Origin: Calliopum simillimum
Lineage: Eukaryota; Arthropoda; Insecta; Diptera; Lauxaniidae
Length of the DNA stretch: 64,000 nt
NCBI GenBank assembly: GCA_951812925.1
Contig: OX638372.1
Location: 85,519,058 to 85,583,057, forward strand
Direction of reading: 5' to 3'
Shown: positions 45,971-58,900 of the stretch, piece after piece
Position numbering within the stretch: the first letter of the stretch is position 1
How the letters are laid out: each line of letters begins with the position of its first letter
The notes under the pieces: generated by a model
Seen by the model: only the letters and a program-made list of their open reading frames with translations
Database searches by the model: none
Told to the model about the DNA's origin: nothing
Translations under genes and position numbers: made by a program

Positions 45971-46901
45971 CTGGTTCACACAGTGATGACCGGGAGATTT
46001 GGACAAGACCACCGGGACCAGACTTCGGATTATCAATTATGCAGATAGTTATGCAATGAAAGTATAAATCGATTACCTTCTAGCTTACTGGACGACTTTA
46101 AGTTTTACAAATCGGTTGCGATGAGATTGCTCCCTGGTCACCCACTGAATTGAGGCAATCGGCACAAGAAAGTCCTTGGGAAAAGTAGCGCTCCGCTGCA
46201 ACGTGGAAAAACCGCACTCTGTCACCCACACAAAATTGCGACCTTTTCTTTTAATAAAAAACTCCTTACTTCAAAAATTGATTTTAATTTAATTCAATTT
46301 ACTTAAAAACTTAAATTTGTCACACAGAGTTAAATTTGCAAAAATATGTAAGACTAGAATAGACTGCTGCTGTTCTTTTCAGAAAACTGTTAACGAAAGA
46401 ACGAAAAAAGGAATAACATGAAAAAAGGAAAGCAAAAAAACATTTGACAGTGCCAGGGGGCATTTATTAAATGTCAAATAACTCGCGTTGCCAACTATTG
46501 TGGGCTTATCCCTTTATTGGGGAATTATGCGGGTTCGCATAACCACACAGTTTATATTGCTTTTACGAGATCATTGAGCCTGGTTTGGTTAAAAAAAAAG
46601 TGGTTTCGATTCTTTTTCTGAAATAAAATCCTGATCAACTCTATTTTCTCTGTATGTCGAACTAGAGCGGCTTTCTGTTGCCATTACATAGGCACAGGTA
46701 AATCTTTTATTTTGTGTGTCTAAGCTAAAGCTTAGAAGTCTCCAAAAATAAGGGAATGTACGGGTAACATAAGTTTTCAAATTAGGTTTGAAGATCAGTT
46801 TGTTTTTGCTAATTCAGCCGAGTGTGTTAAATTAAAGAAAATCACCGTAAAGTTTTGAGTAAATAAATAAATAATAAAAAAAAAATGAGAAAATAAGAAA
46901 A
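45971..46901. other. No supported gene
   Basis: Mixed sequence with higher GC near 45980-46250 and no long frame. Possibly part of a decayed LTR element, but no LTR or primer site is convincing. Confidence 0.35.
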
Positions 46902-48251
46902 TAGCCCAGGAAAATAAGACGAAAAAAGAGCTTCTGTGCGAAAAAATTCCCAGTGGAAATTTTTCACCGGAATTGTCTTTATTTATGCATGATACACAAA
47001 CTGTGAAAAGTCCATTGCAAAGTCGTGTGCGCATAAAAAGTTATTCGGGCTCAAAGGTCGCTAAAAATCAGTTTTTTGCAAATATCTCGCTAATGCTAAC
47101 TTTTACAGAAAAATGTTGGTCTCCAATTTTGTAGCACAGGAAATTTCCTACTAAAGTACGTTAAAAGTATTTACGTACGACTTCTAGCTTAGGAGATCAC
47201 CTAATTTAAAAAGTTGTTAACAGTTATGATACGAAATAATACCTATGAGTTCATATTAAAATATACTTTTTAAATTGCAATAACTCTTCAATGAGAAGTT
47301 GTACAAACAAAATTAAAATGCCGTTTGAAAGATAATTTAATTTTCTATATATTGTAAAAAATTTTATTTTCGAAAGGCTCATGACCTTAAAAATATTCTT
47401 GAATAACCGTTAAGGCTTCGAAATTACTGGTTTTTAAGGATATCTGCGAATTGGTAAGTACTACGATAAAAAGTTACGGGACCAAATTTGTAGAGAATTA
47501 CAAGATCTACAACAAATAAGCGATATGTGTACACATAGAAGTAACCGTTTAGAAGATATTCCAAAAAAACCCTTAAAATGCCAAAAACCGGTTTCTATTG
47601 AATATCTTCTATACGGTTACTTCTATGTGTACACATATCGCTTATTTTATGTAGATCTTGTAATTCTCTACAAATTTGGTCCCATTACTTTTTATCGTAG
47701 TACTTACCAATTCGCAGATATCCTTAAAAAACCAGTAATTTCGAAGCCTTAACGGTTATTCCAGAATATTTTTAAGGTCAGGAGCCGTTCGAAAAAAAAA
47801 TTTTGTACAATAGATAGAAAATTAAATTATCTTTCAAACGGCATTTTAATTTTGTTTGTACAACTTCTCATTGAAGAGTTATTGCAATTTAAAAAGTATG
47901 ATATTTTAATATGAACTCATAGGTATTATTTCGTATCATAACTGTTAACAACTTTTTAAATTAGGTGATCTCCTAAACTAGAAGTCGTACGTTAATACTT
48001 TTAACGCACTTTTGTAGGAAATTTCCTGTGCTACAAAATTGGAGAACAACATTTTTTGTAAAAGTTAGCATTAGCGAGATATTTGCAAAAAACTGATTTT
48101 AGCGACCTTTGAGCCCGAATAACTTCTTATGCGCACACGACTTTGCAATGGACTTTTTACAGTTTGTGTATCAAGCATAAATAAAGACAATTCCGGTGAA
48201 AAATTTCCACTGGGAATTTTTTCGCAGAAAATGTCTTATTTTCCTGGGCTA
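46902..48251. mobile_element. 1.35 kb near-perfect palindrome (fold-back element)
   Basis: The left arm 46902-47563 and right arm 47600-48251 are inverted copies with ~36 bp between them. Ends read TAGCCCAGGAAAATAAGAC / complement. The two arms differ at few positions, so the element is young or maintained by conversion. Open frames inside are mirror artefacts. Inner parts resemble the fold-back at 24366-26970. Confidence 0.9.
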
Positions 48252-49105
48252 ACAACGAAAAATACCTATCAATATACGAAAACAAAAGAATATACAAAAA
48301 GAAATAACTAAAGTTTTATGAAAAGGTAAAATAGTGAAAATAAAAAGAAAAGAGAAAAAAGTATTGAAACATTAAGAGTAAAAGTTTAAAAATAATTTTA
48401 ATTCATTTTATTTTGTTATGAGAATAATATTAATATAAATTAATATTATATTACTTAGCAGATATTGGAGTAAATGGGTTTTTCCCAAAAAGCCCATCGC
48501 AAAACCAGTTCATCGAGGAATGGCCAATTCTCACTGTCTTGAAGATCGACCGTAATTTAAGTTAAGGCTGAAGTTTTATTACTGATTCAATATGTTTTTT
48601 AGATTTCCCAGAAAATCCTTTTACTGCAACTTTTTAGTGCAATCGCCAATTTTTAAAAATTTCTACTTCTCTTGCAAAATTTGCAAATAAGAAATGTTAG
48701 AACCGGGTGTAAAAAAAGGTTTTTCATAATTACAATTGTAAAAAGAAGTAACACCATACAAGAATTAATAAAATTTTAATATTCTCAAAACTGAAAATTT
48801 ATGAATTTTGGTATTGAAATACTCGATTTGCACCATTAAATACTGAGATTTTATTCGGGATTGCTTGTTGGGCCAACGATAGTGCAAAGAATAATGACTC
48901 GAAAAATTAATGAAGGTAGCAAAGGAATATATTGAACAGGAAAAATAAATTTGTATTTTTATTTTCCCCCTTAACCCCCCATTTCGCGGAATTAAAAACT
49001 TTTCCTCGTAGGCTTTACTCTAAGGAAAGAAATCAAATCACTGCAGCCCCAAAGAAAGATACTTAAACTTTTTTTTATAGTAAGCAGTGCTAAAAAAAAG
49101 AAAAA
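48252..49105. other. No supported gene
   Basis: AT-rich. A short open stretch at about 48465-48560 (+) reads GVNGFFPKSPSQNQFIEEWP but has no start, splice context or recognised family. Confidence 0.35.
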
Positions 49106-49301
49106 TTTGCAGACTTATAGAGCTATTCTGGCAAAGACAGCAGTAAGTCTTTCGGAATACATGTCAGAATTACTTTCTAAGATTTTTTAAGACTCCCGAA
49201 GACATTCGGTATTCTGGCGCAGAAATCTTTTAGAAAAAGCTCATAAATTCACCACACAACTATTAGAACAAATATTAAACCAAAATAGCTATAATTTCCC
49301 C
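49106..49301. repeat. Left-end copy of the element at 32554-36061
   Basis: TATAGAGCTATTCTGGC to CAAAATAGCTATAATTT matches 32550-32990 with one internal deletion. The copy continues at 50978 after the insertion 49302-50977. Confidence 0.8.
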
Positions 49302-50977
49302 GTAGCGAATGTCATGAAAGAATCGTTATGAGTCACTAACGACAGTGCTATGGCTTCAATGACATTCAGGGACGTTTCCATATAAGTCTTTCATGACAAT
49401 TCCATACAAGTGACCAGGCTGTCGTCAATGCCTTCTGAATTACATTGACATGCAGAGCACATGATGCCTTCTGGATGACTTTGTCATGTAGGGGACATGA
49501 TGCCTTGTGGATGACATTTACATGCAAAGGACATCAACGTCAGGCATATGACAATGACGTGACGTGTCATCAATGGCTTCTGACGGACAAATTGCGCCAT
49601 GTAAAAAATATATCGTTACCTGAAATCTAAAATAAACGTAACATAATTTTAAGTTTTTCAAAGACAGCAAAAAACGTCTTAAAACTCCAACTATTTTATA
49701 TTTTATTAGCAGTTTTGTTTAATGCCGATTTTATTTTATGCAATACTTGCCAAATCTAACTTTAACTTCTAAAATATTTCTATTTTTATGACGTTTTTTG
49801 CAACGTCTTGAATAAAAAACTCAAAATGATGTTACGTCTTTTTCGATTTCAGGTGATATATGTACCTATGATTCTGCTTTCATTACCACCTCACTTCTGG
49901 TTGGAACCCGGCACTTTGTCTCATAAAACAACCTTTTTCTTCACTGAAACCTATTTTTTTTATTTCTAAATAACTAAAATAGTTAATAGGTTTTATTTAA
50001 AAAATTATATTTAAGTGATATAGATACTATGTTTGTAAGAAGTGCAATATTAAGAGTTATAAAATTAAATGAACTTTGATGTACTTTTGAATTAAAAAAT
50101 TACATATGTAAATAAAAAGCAAAAAGCGCTTTAAGTCTTGAAAGAGTAAATTAAATATCTTAACAAAACTTAATTCATGTTTAACACAATTAAATTAGTT
50201 TATATGTGTAGCATTTGCGTTTTCTTTGTTGCGATAGTTACGTTTATTCGCCCTGTTCTTTACTTTCTTAACAGCTGCTCGAAGTTCTAATACAAACTCA
50301 TCAAACGTGGTAATCCCGGACGCCTCTATAAAATATTAAAGAAAAAGTTTACTTTTAATGCCTTTTCATAATCAATGTTTCATGTAATGTATTGTAGTAA
50401 GGTTGTAGAAATGTGGTACAAAGAATAAAAATTTCACTTTAAAAAGTAGTTTCCTTACCATGCAATGCACTTATAAACTGTTTATAAGACTTTAGGGGTT
50501 TTTTATCCTTAGCACCATCATAATTAAAGTCATATATCAAAGATGAACCCTTTGGAGTCGACGTAAATATTCCCTTTTCTTTTTTGCAATTGACCTCCGC
50601 ACTGATCTTTCAGTCATTTTTAATTGATGATTTCTTTAAATTATATTAATACCATTTGACTTTTAATCACCTACATATATTAAAAACACTTTCACCACGA
50701 CTTTTTACACGATTTTCTTTTATTTTAAAAATCACAACTGACAAGAATGAAATAAAATAAAGAAAAATTCAAGACGATTTTCTATGAAGCTGACGGTTGC
50801 ATGACATTTTCTTGTTTGAGTCATGTGTTGAGGAACATAAGCATGACAATGTCTTGTCAGTGACTATTTCTACAATATGTCGATTGAATGTCGCCTAAAA
50901 ACTGTTATTGAAGCTCAAAGTCACCGATAAGTCACTGATGAACACGTCATGAAAGTCTGCTTACGCTACGGGGTTGG
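49302..50977. mobile_element. 1.68 kb TIR element carrying a small spliced gene
   Basis: Ends CCCCGTAGCG (left) and CGCTACGGGG (right), with a repeated GTCATGAAAG word just inside each end. The empty site is visible at 32990-33000 (TATAATTTTGTTTTTCCC), which fixes the boundaries. The left interior has tandem GACATGATGCCTTCTGGATG-like repeats (49440-49560). A candidate gene lies on the minus strand at 50195-50617. Confidence 0.8.
50195..50617 (-). CDS. Candidate two-exon gene of unknown function
   Basis: Exon 2 (50325-50195) reads ASGITTFDEFVLELRAAVKK then VKNRANKRNYRNKENA and ends at a stop. Exon 1 (to 50459) reads FTSTPKGSSLIYDFNYDGAK then DKKPLKSYKQFISALH. The intron 50326-50458 has a consensus donor (G|GTAAGG) and acceptor (TTTTATAG), and the codon split across it (G + AG) keeps the frame. 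An ATG at 50615-50617 gives MTERSVRRSIAKKKR in another frame, so a one-base change near 50575 is needed to join it; otherwise exon 1 lacks a start. The product would be small, basic at both ends and about 95-100 residues. No domain recognised. Its position inside a TIR element suggests an element-encoded or captured gene. Confidence 0.45.
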
Positions 50978-51244
50978 TTTTTCCCTTTATCATTATCACT
51001 CACACAAATAAAAATTTAACAACTGCCAAATCTTAGGCAATAATTTTACTTTAAAAACTGTTGTTGTTTTTTTAATATTTTTTTTGCCCAAATAGGGCTC
51101 TCAAAATTAATTACAACAACAACAACAACAGAAAGATCTGGTCAAATCTACTTTCGGAGATATAGCCATCGGAAGATCGGGATATAGCTTTTATGAAAAC
51201 CGGTAAAAGTTCAGAATCCCTTAATGGATTTTAATAATATTGGT
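50978..51244. mobile_element. Fold-back family copy, cut by assembly gap
   Basis: Matches 32990-33260: the flank of the 32554 element, then the fold-back left arm with GCCCAAATAGGGCTCT and GGAGATATAGCCATCGGAAG. It ends at the run of N. Confidence 0.85.
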
Positions 51245-51444
51245 NNNNNNNNNNNNNNNNNNNNNNNNNNNNNNNNNNNNNNNNNNNNNNNNNNNNNNNN
51301 NNNNNNNNNNNNNNNNNNNNNNNNNNNNNNNNNNNNNNNNNNNNNNNNNNNNNNNNNNNNNNNNNNNNNNNNNNNNNNNNNNNNNNNNNNNNNNNNNNNN
51401 NNNNNNNNNNNNNNNNNNNNNNNNNNNNNNNNNNNNNNNNNNNN
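51245..51444. other. Assembly gap (200 N)
   Basis: Exactly 200 unknown bases, probably a scaffold gap of arbitrary size. It lies within a fold-back arm, a structure that commonly breaks assemblies. Open frames reported across it are meaningless. Confidence 0.99.
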
Positions 51445-51695
51445 GGACTGATTTATTGAAAACAAGTTTTAGTTGGTCCTTAGGGCAATGTTATGTACAG
51501 TATGTTTTTAAATCACCTTAACCCATTAGGTCATGGTGTTATGGGTGTTTTTGACACCTGGAAATATTCTACGGAAAATTTCACTGGGAGTCACAAAAAA
51601 TAATTATTTTTTTAAATCCGTGTACTACTTATCTTTAAAATGGAAAAGAATTGGCAAGCATTTTTTATTATTATATATTATATTAATTATAATTT

Positions 51696-53850
51696 TAGTG
51701 CAGGCAAATTAGGTATTCATTTCTAATTTTGTTGAACATGCACCGATTTTGATCAGACAGGGCTCATTTTGTTCGTAATAAAATTTAAAACAAAACCAAC
51801 ACATTAGTTTTTTCCGGCCTTTCCCCAAAATTTCTTTAGACCCCCGTGAACCTTCAAAATCGGATAAATTCAATAAAACTGTTCTAAAATGCTTAAAAAT
51901 GGAAAGTTATGCTATTCTCGGGGTTCTCTAGATTGCTAAATCCAAATATGATGTTGGAGAATGAAAAAACTTAAAATGGCGCCCGGAAAACTGCATACAT
52001 ACCCATTTTAAGCACAAAAAATAGGAAAAAATCGTTACAGGGGGTTTTAGCCTAGAAGTCTTGTGACATTGAATGAATTTATACGGTCGGTGTGGGATAT
52101 TGTTTTTTATACTTTAAAAAGTAAAGTTTACCAACAATTTTTTTGTGTTTTCGATTTGTTTATTATTTAAGCAATAACTATAAAAAGTTAATACAACTCA
52201 AAATTAAAAATATTTGTAACATTTTGCAAACCATTTTTTCTAAACTAATTTGAGGTCGCTGAAGACGAAAAACTCAATTATTTTTTTTTCCTTGCGGCCG
52301 TTCCCGAGTTAATCGTTAATTTATATTTTCGAGGTTTTAGCTTCATATAAATCAATATATTTCTATGACGCCAAGTCCGATCAATTTTATTTTTCCACGT
52401 TTACAAAGAGTGATTAATGGCGCTTCTAACAAGTATACAAATAATGATGCTCTGAACAAAATTGACTGAGTTATAGCAGAAAAAAGTTTGAAATTTCACA
52501 AATTTTTGAAATTTTTCACATCAACTTCGAATGAAACATTTGGTTTTTGGCATATAATTTTTTTAGAAATTTTATTAAATGGCGCATATAATTGCAAACA
52601 TTTTAAGCCTATGTTGAGCAAAATCGAATGAAACTTTCAAAAGATATTAAGGTTTTAGTGCATTAAGGAAGATGTGAGAATTTTCGAAATGTTCGGCTTG
52701 AGTCAACAGATCCAATTTTTCAGCCTCCAGACAGGACAACCTACACTTAGTGAACACTTTAAAGATGTTTTAAGTAACTTCTAATCATTCTCTGTAGAAG
52801 AACATTGCGGATTGCATCAAAAATATTAATTTTTGAAAGAAATCGAAATTTCACTATTGCACTAAAACTCTAATATCTTTTGGAAATTTCATTCGATTTT
52901 GCTCAACATAGGCTTAAAATGTTTGCAATTATATGCGCCATTTAATAAAATTACTAAAAAACAAGTATTAAAAAAAATTATATGCCAAAAACCAAATGTT
53001 TCATTTGAAGTTGATGTGAAAAATTTCAAAAATTTGTGAAATTTCAAAATTTTTCCTGCTATAACTTAGTCAATTTTGTTCAAAGCATAATTATTGGTAT
53101 ACTAGTTGGAAGCGCCATTAATCACTCTTTGTAGACGTGGAAAAATAAAATTGATCGGACTTGGCGTCATAGAAATATATTGATGTATGTGAAGCTATGA
53201 CCTCGAAAATATAAATTAACGAATAACTCGGGAACGGCCGCAAGGAAAAAAAAAATAATTGAGTTTTTCGTGTTCAGCGACCTCAAATTGGTTTAGAAAA
53301 AATGGTTTGCAAAATGTTACAAATATTTTTAATTTTGAGTTGTATTAACTTTTTATAGTCAATGCTTAAATAGTAAACAAATCAAAAACACAAAAAAATT
53401 TTTGGTAAACTTTACTTTTTATGGTACAAAAAACAATATCCCACACCGACAGTATAAATTCATTCAATGTAACAAGACTTCTGGGCTAAAACCCCCTGTA
53501 ACGATTTTTTCCCATTTTTGGTGCTTAAAATGGGTATGTATGCAGTTTTCCGGGCGCCATTTTAAGTTTTTTCATTTTCTAACATCATATTTGGATTCAG
53601 CAATCTAGAGAACCCCGTGTATAGCATAATTTTCCATTTTTAAGCATTTTAGAACAGTTTTATTGAATTTATCCGATTTTGAGGGTTCCAGGGGGACTAA
53701 AGAAATTTTGGGGAAAGGCCGGAAAAAACTAATATGTTGGTTTTGTTCTAAATTTTATTACGAACAAAATGAGCCTTGTCTGATCAAAATCGGTGCATGT
53801 TCAACAAAATTAGAAATGAATACCTGTTTTTACCTAATTTGCCTGCACTA
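51696..53850. mobile_element. 2.15 kb palindrome with ~1 kb arms
   Basis: Left arm 51696-52663 and right arm 52856-53850 are inverted copies, from TAGTGCAGGCAAATTAGGTA on the left to its complement on the right, with ~190 bp between. The match is continuous with few mismatches. No protein. It is unrelated by eye to the other fold-back families. Confidence 0.9.
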
Positions 53851-55430
53851 TTTCAAATAAAGTGAGATGTATAAAAAATCGTTACATCTACAATTCTCAA
53901 CAAATTTGTATGAATGGTAATTGGTTTTATTGGAAATTGTATGCACTTAACGAATAAATTAAAATTTATATGTATGTCTTCCTTTCAAAGTATTGCTTGA
54001 AAAAAAATGTTAAAACGGAATTTTTTTTTACAAATTCTAACTATCCTCCAAAATGTCCCCAAATATTTCCATTGGACTTAAACTATGGTACATATTTTTA
54101 GAATGGCCATTAATTCTTCTTTCCAATCAGTGAAAACATTGGTTAAGAAATAGCTGAGCTACAAATTTTGAAGTGCACAAAGTCACCTAAAAATAGTTTT
54201 TTAAGGGTAACTTAAGATTTTGAGGGTGCATTACAATTTTTAAGTATATGCATGTTAAGTACTCGACCAGATCTACGATATCTGCTAGGCCTGATGCAAA
54301 GTGTAAAATCACCAAAGCACTGTGTAATGGCTGATTGACATAGGTTATATTAGTTCTCGCCTTGTGACCAACATCAGTTATTCGCGTACAACTGCCCACT
54401 TTAAAACATAAAGGCCTTATTATCGTTCCTTAGTCTTCATAGCAAATTTTAAAAATCGATACAGCGGTTTAGCCGTGAAGGCGTTTTTTCATTAAAATGC
54501 GTGGCACCGCCTAGTTAAAAACATCATTAACATGATTTTTACAAGAAACCCTTCCGAATAACCCAGTTTTTTTGCTTAAAAAAAAAAAAAAAAAAAACTA
54601 AATCTGGTGGGAAAATCAGTAAGTTGGCATCACTGTGTCAAAGTCAAATACAAAATGGAATGAAAATTGCAAATATATTGAAAGAAAAAAGTATACCTGC
54701 TGAAAATAGAATTTACATTGAGCCTTATCGTAAATAAAAATTCTCGAGAATTTATTCTCTTAGTCCCTAGTTTGCAATTGCAAAAAAAAATTTTATGGAA
54801 AGGTAAAATTCAATGGAAAAATAAGGCAATCGGCAAAAGTTTGGGAGTTTTTTCACGTTTATTGGTTAAGTTTACTCCCCAACTTTTGCTCCGGAATAAT
54901 AATAGCCATGTTCACGATCCGGTGCAAAATTTGTAAATAGGTGTTGAAAAATTTTGCTGTACAACAACAAAATATATAGGATTGAATTTACATTTTCATT
55001 TACCATACTAAAAACCTTTTTGATCATGTCATTTTTCAAATAAAAATTTTGTCTTTATGCTCTCGTTCTCTTTGCTCATACGATTTTCTCAGAGAAATAC
55101 ATTTTTTCGTAGCTTGCAATGTTTATAATTTTAATATTGCTCACAATCAAGTGGAAATTATTGCTATTTTGCTACTTTGCAAGTCTAAATGACATGAATA
55201 AATAATGTTTGACAAATTAAAAACTTTACTACAATAATTTTTAATATCCATCCAAGCGTTTGCCGGTTCTACTAAAACTACTTTTTACTTCGACATTTTT
55301 TTTTTGGCTTAAATACAGTTTAGCTCACAATCGAAATTGATTATAAACCAAATATTTTCTTATGTGCTTTTGAAATCTTAGAATAAATATGAAATCTAAA
55401 AGTGTCGCTCGAATCTGGTTTTGGATAAAA
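53851..55430. other. No supported gene; one GCCACGCCC module
   Basis: A reverse-oriented module (…GATACAGCGGTTTAGCCGTG…GCGTGGCACCGCC) lies at 54405-54510. The 72-codon + frame at 54718 has no recognised features. The rest is AT-rich. Confidence 0.45.
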
Positions 55431-55830
55431 AATCTATATAAGTTGAAAACGGCTGCTTTGATTTCCAAAATATGGGTGTCATATGAAAGGTAATTTAATA
55501 AGCTACAATATTGATTTGAAAATTTTTGGAATCTGGCTCGTAGTTTTCGAGATATTACGAATTTTTTGAAATTTTGACCGATTTTTTTTTAAAAACGTTA
55601 TTTTTCCAGAAAATCCGTTACTGACCTACAGTTTTATTAACATATTTATAAAGCTCAATTCATCTCCTTTAAAATGATACAACACTTAAACAAAGTTTTT
55701 TGATATTAACCATATTGTCAAAGAGAACACATCAAATCAAAAAAATTTAAAAAACTTCCCAAAATTCATCAAAATTATTAACTTTTTCGGTTATAAAGGG
55801 TTAATATCAAAATTTTTGTTTAAGTGTTAT
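55430..55830. repeat. Decayed fold-back arm (GGTGTCATATGAAAGG family)
   Basis: GGTGTCATATGAAAGGTAATTTAATAAGC and TTTTCGAGATATTACGA match 33250-33520. Inverted AAATTTTTGTTTAAGTGTTAT-type words at about 55680 and 55810 form a small hairpin. Non-coding. Confidence 0.5.
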
Positions 55831-55962
55831 ATTTTTTTTTTTTCAATTATTTTCGCTGATTTTTTTGTATTTATTCATTCGTTCTGTTTTCTGTGGCCGT
55901 ATTGAGATTCATTTTATATTTTGTCGCAGTTTAAAAGTTAACATTTCTATGAACATTTTTTT

Positions 55963-58900
55963 CAGAGAAGATGGGTAATTATAAAAAAACCACGACGACA
56001 ACATTCACTAATGATGGTGGAAAAAAACAAAAGCCTACTAAAAAGGGGAAGAAACCCCGCAATGAGAAATACCACAAAAACACTTGTATTTGTTCCATGT
56101 GTCTGCGGTCGCATAAATTTAGTAAGTATTATAGTTTGTATTTTTTCAACGTAATCACCATTCATTTTGAGACATTTTGAAAAACCGTTTTCAAAATCAG
56201 CTTTTTGCAGTTTTCAATTTCATAACTAATCGCATTTATTATCTCCTCATTACTGTTGAAGACTCTCCCTTTCAAATTTTTTTTTATTTTTGGAAACAAC
56301 CAGAAGTTGCAAGGCGCTAGATCTGGAAAATAAAGCCCTGGACGAATTTCTTTGATGTCTGAAACTTAATAAAATCGGTCGTTTTTTTAGCAGTGTGCTG
56401 GATCGTGATGTAGAAAGTAGCGGCGTAGCTCCTTTTGTTGGCGTTTTCCCAATAAATTTTGGAAAACTTTTGGTAAACAGTATACCTCTTAGCAGTAAAC
56501 GTCTGACCATTTTCCAAAGGAATAGCAGCTACAACTTTCTCTCTGTTGAAGTAAACTGACATCATTACTTTTGTTGGATTGTTGTTTGGTTTCAAAGTCG
56601 TACTTGTAAAACCATGCTTCATCGCCTGTTACTATTTTGTTGAAAGGGTTAGACTCTTAGATTTTCCGATATTGAATTTTTCAAGAAAATACTTCGCAAA
56701 ATGCACACGTGCCTCTTTTTGAAGAGCATTCAAGCCCAGTTTCTCAGCAATGATTTCCTGGGTCAATCTTGGATCTTTCTCAATATTAGACTTCACCAGC
56801 ACTGCACTTGCATAATCAGTCGAAGATTTTGGGCGGCCTTCTCGAGGTTAATCCTCCACAGAAAAATGACATGTCTGGAATCTTCGGAACCACTTCGAAA
56901 TAGTCACGAGGAATGGCGCATTAACTTCAAATGCTATTTGGCATTCACTAAATATTTCCACAGGCTTGAGCTTACGTCAAAACCCAAAAAGAATAGCAAC
57001 CCGAATCTCTTGCTGCGTTGGCACTGGAATATCTAATGACATTGCTTAATGAATTTTGCGTTTTCTTCTCTCCATTTTGACCGATCTTTCTTAAAATTAA
57101 AATGATATATCGTAAGACTATAACAAATAGTACGCAATTTTTTGATTTACTAAAAATGTATAACATGACACCTACTAAGCGAACTTTTGTTAGGCCCTCC
57201 CTAGATGTTTTCCCCCCTAGTACGTTTAGATATTCTTCGTTTTGACTATGAAGCCTTCAGGTGACTTTTGGGGAATCCTCGCGTATAGCATAAAAACATT
57301 CCTATACCGGAGATACAGTCATCCCCAAATTTTCAGCTAAATTGGCCGAGTTGTTTCTGAGTGATAATGCTTTAGATAGACAGATAGACAGACAGACCAC
57401 AGTCATTTTTATATATATCGATAATTACATAATTTTTGAATAATAATTTCATATTGAGTCAAAATTCCTTATGCGGGCCAGTAAAAATCGACTATTAGAT
57501 TTTAATATATTTATTAATATATTTATTAACATATTTTGGTAGCTTTAAAGGTTACAAGTTAAATCCCAAAATTGGTTTTTGAAAATTTTAGTTTTTCAAA
57601 AATTTATGAGTGATTGAAAATTTCAGGTACACTTTTTTTAAATTACAATATATCAGCGAATAATTACTGGATTTTAATGAAAATTGGAATGTATGTTAAG
57701 AATTAGTAGAGGAACAAAATAAAAAATAGTTCACGTAAAAAAAATATAATTTGCTCATAAATAATTAATTTTACAATAAACAAATGATAATTTAACTATT
57801 TTCTCGGTGTTGTAGGAGAAAGTGTTTTTTCAAAAAATATTTGCTAAACTATCAGCTTAATAACTGCAAAAGAAAATTTTTGTAATGTCCTACCAGAAAA
57901 AAAAATCTGAACGATTTAATAGGTAGACAGCGGCCGAGGCTAGCTGTAAGTTGACGCAAAAACAAACAAACAAAAACAAACAAAATAAATGAAAAAAAAA
58001 AACAAATAAAAACAAGTAAAAACAAACAAAAACAAACAGAAGAATTTTTACGTAAAAAGTTCAATTACCAAGATACTTACCGAGATTTATTTAAATGTTA
58101 TAGTTTGTTCCATACCCACAGCGGATTGCTTTTTTTGGTAATTTTAAAAACTGTCCAGGTATCGTTAAAATTCTGAACGATTTGAAAGAGTCCTTACAAA
58201 GACACAGCATTGAGAGTGTTTCGTTTAATCAGTGGGTTACCACTGACAGGTGTTTAATTTATTCTGCGAAATTTTCCAACCTTTTTTTATAATTTTCCTT
58301 AAATAATAACATTTTGCAGATGCCAATTGCTTCGTGAGACTGAAAATGTCGATGATTTTTTACAAAAATTGAAAAAAAAATTTACCAGATGTCTTAAAAC
58401 ACGATTTTATTGCTAAATCTCAAGGAAAGTATTTGAATGACGTTAAAAATTTTCGTCAACCAGGTAAATTTGTTGTGATTGTATCGCATTCTGAACGTAG
58501 AGTGAGTAATTTTCAGAGAAGTCAAGGGTGACTAGGAATTTACTTGGTTGAAGAACATTTTTAACGTCGTTTAAATACTTTCCTTGAGACTTAGTAATAA
58601 AATCGTGTTTTAAAACATTTGGTAAATTTTTTTTCCATTTTTGTAAATAATCATCGACACTTTCAGTCTCACGAAGCAATTGGCATCTGCAAAATGTTAT
58701 TATTTAAGGAAAATTATAAAAAAAGGTTGGAAAATTTCGCAGAATAAATTAAACACCTGTCAGTGGTAACCCACTGATTAAAGGAAACACTCTCAATGCC
58801 GTCTCTTTGTAAGGACTCTTTCAAATCGTTGAGAATTTTAATGATGCCTGAACAGTTTTTACAATTACCAAAAAAATAATCCGCTGTGGGTTTGGAACAA

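Noticed and set aside
45980..46260. Possible LTR or gag fragment
   Set aside because: Composition differs from its flanks, but no TG…CA ends, second LTR or primer-binding site could be found.
47525..47752. 75-codon frame crossing the centre of a palindrome
   Set aside because: Self-complementary artefact of the fold-back loop.
51211..51521. Open frames across the N run
   Set aside because: Composed mainly of unknown bases.
56250..57036. Frames on both strands in intron 1 of the candidate gene
   Set aside because: Shadows and fragments of the antisense mariner transposase pseudogene.
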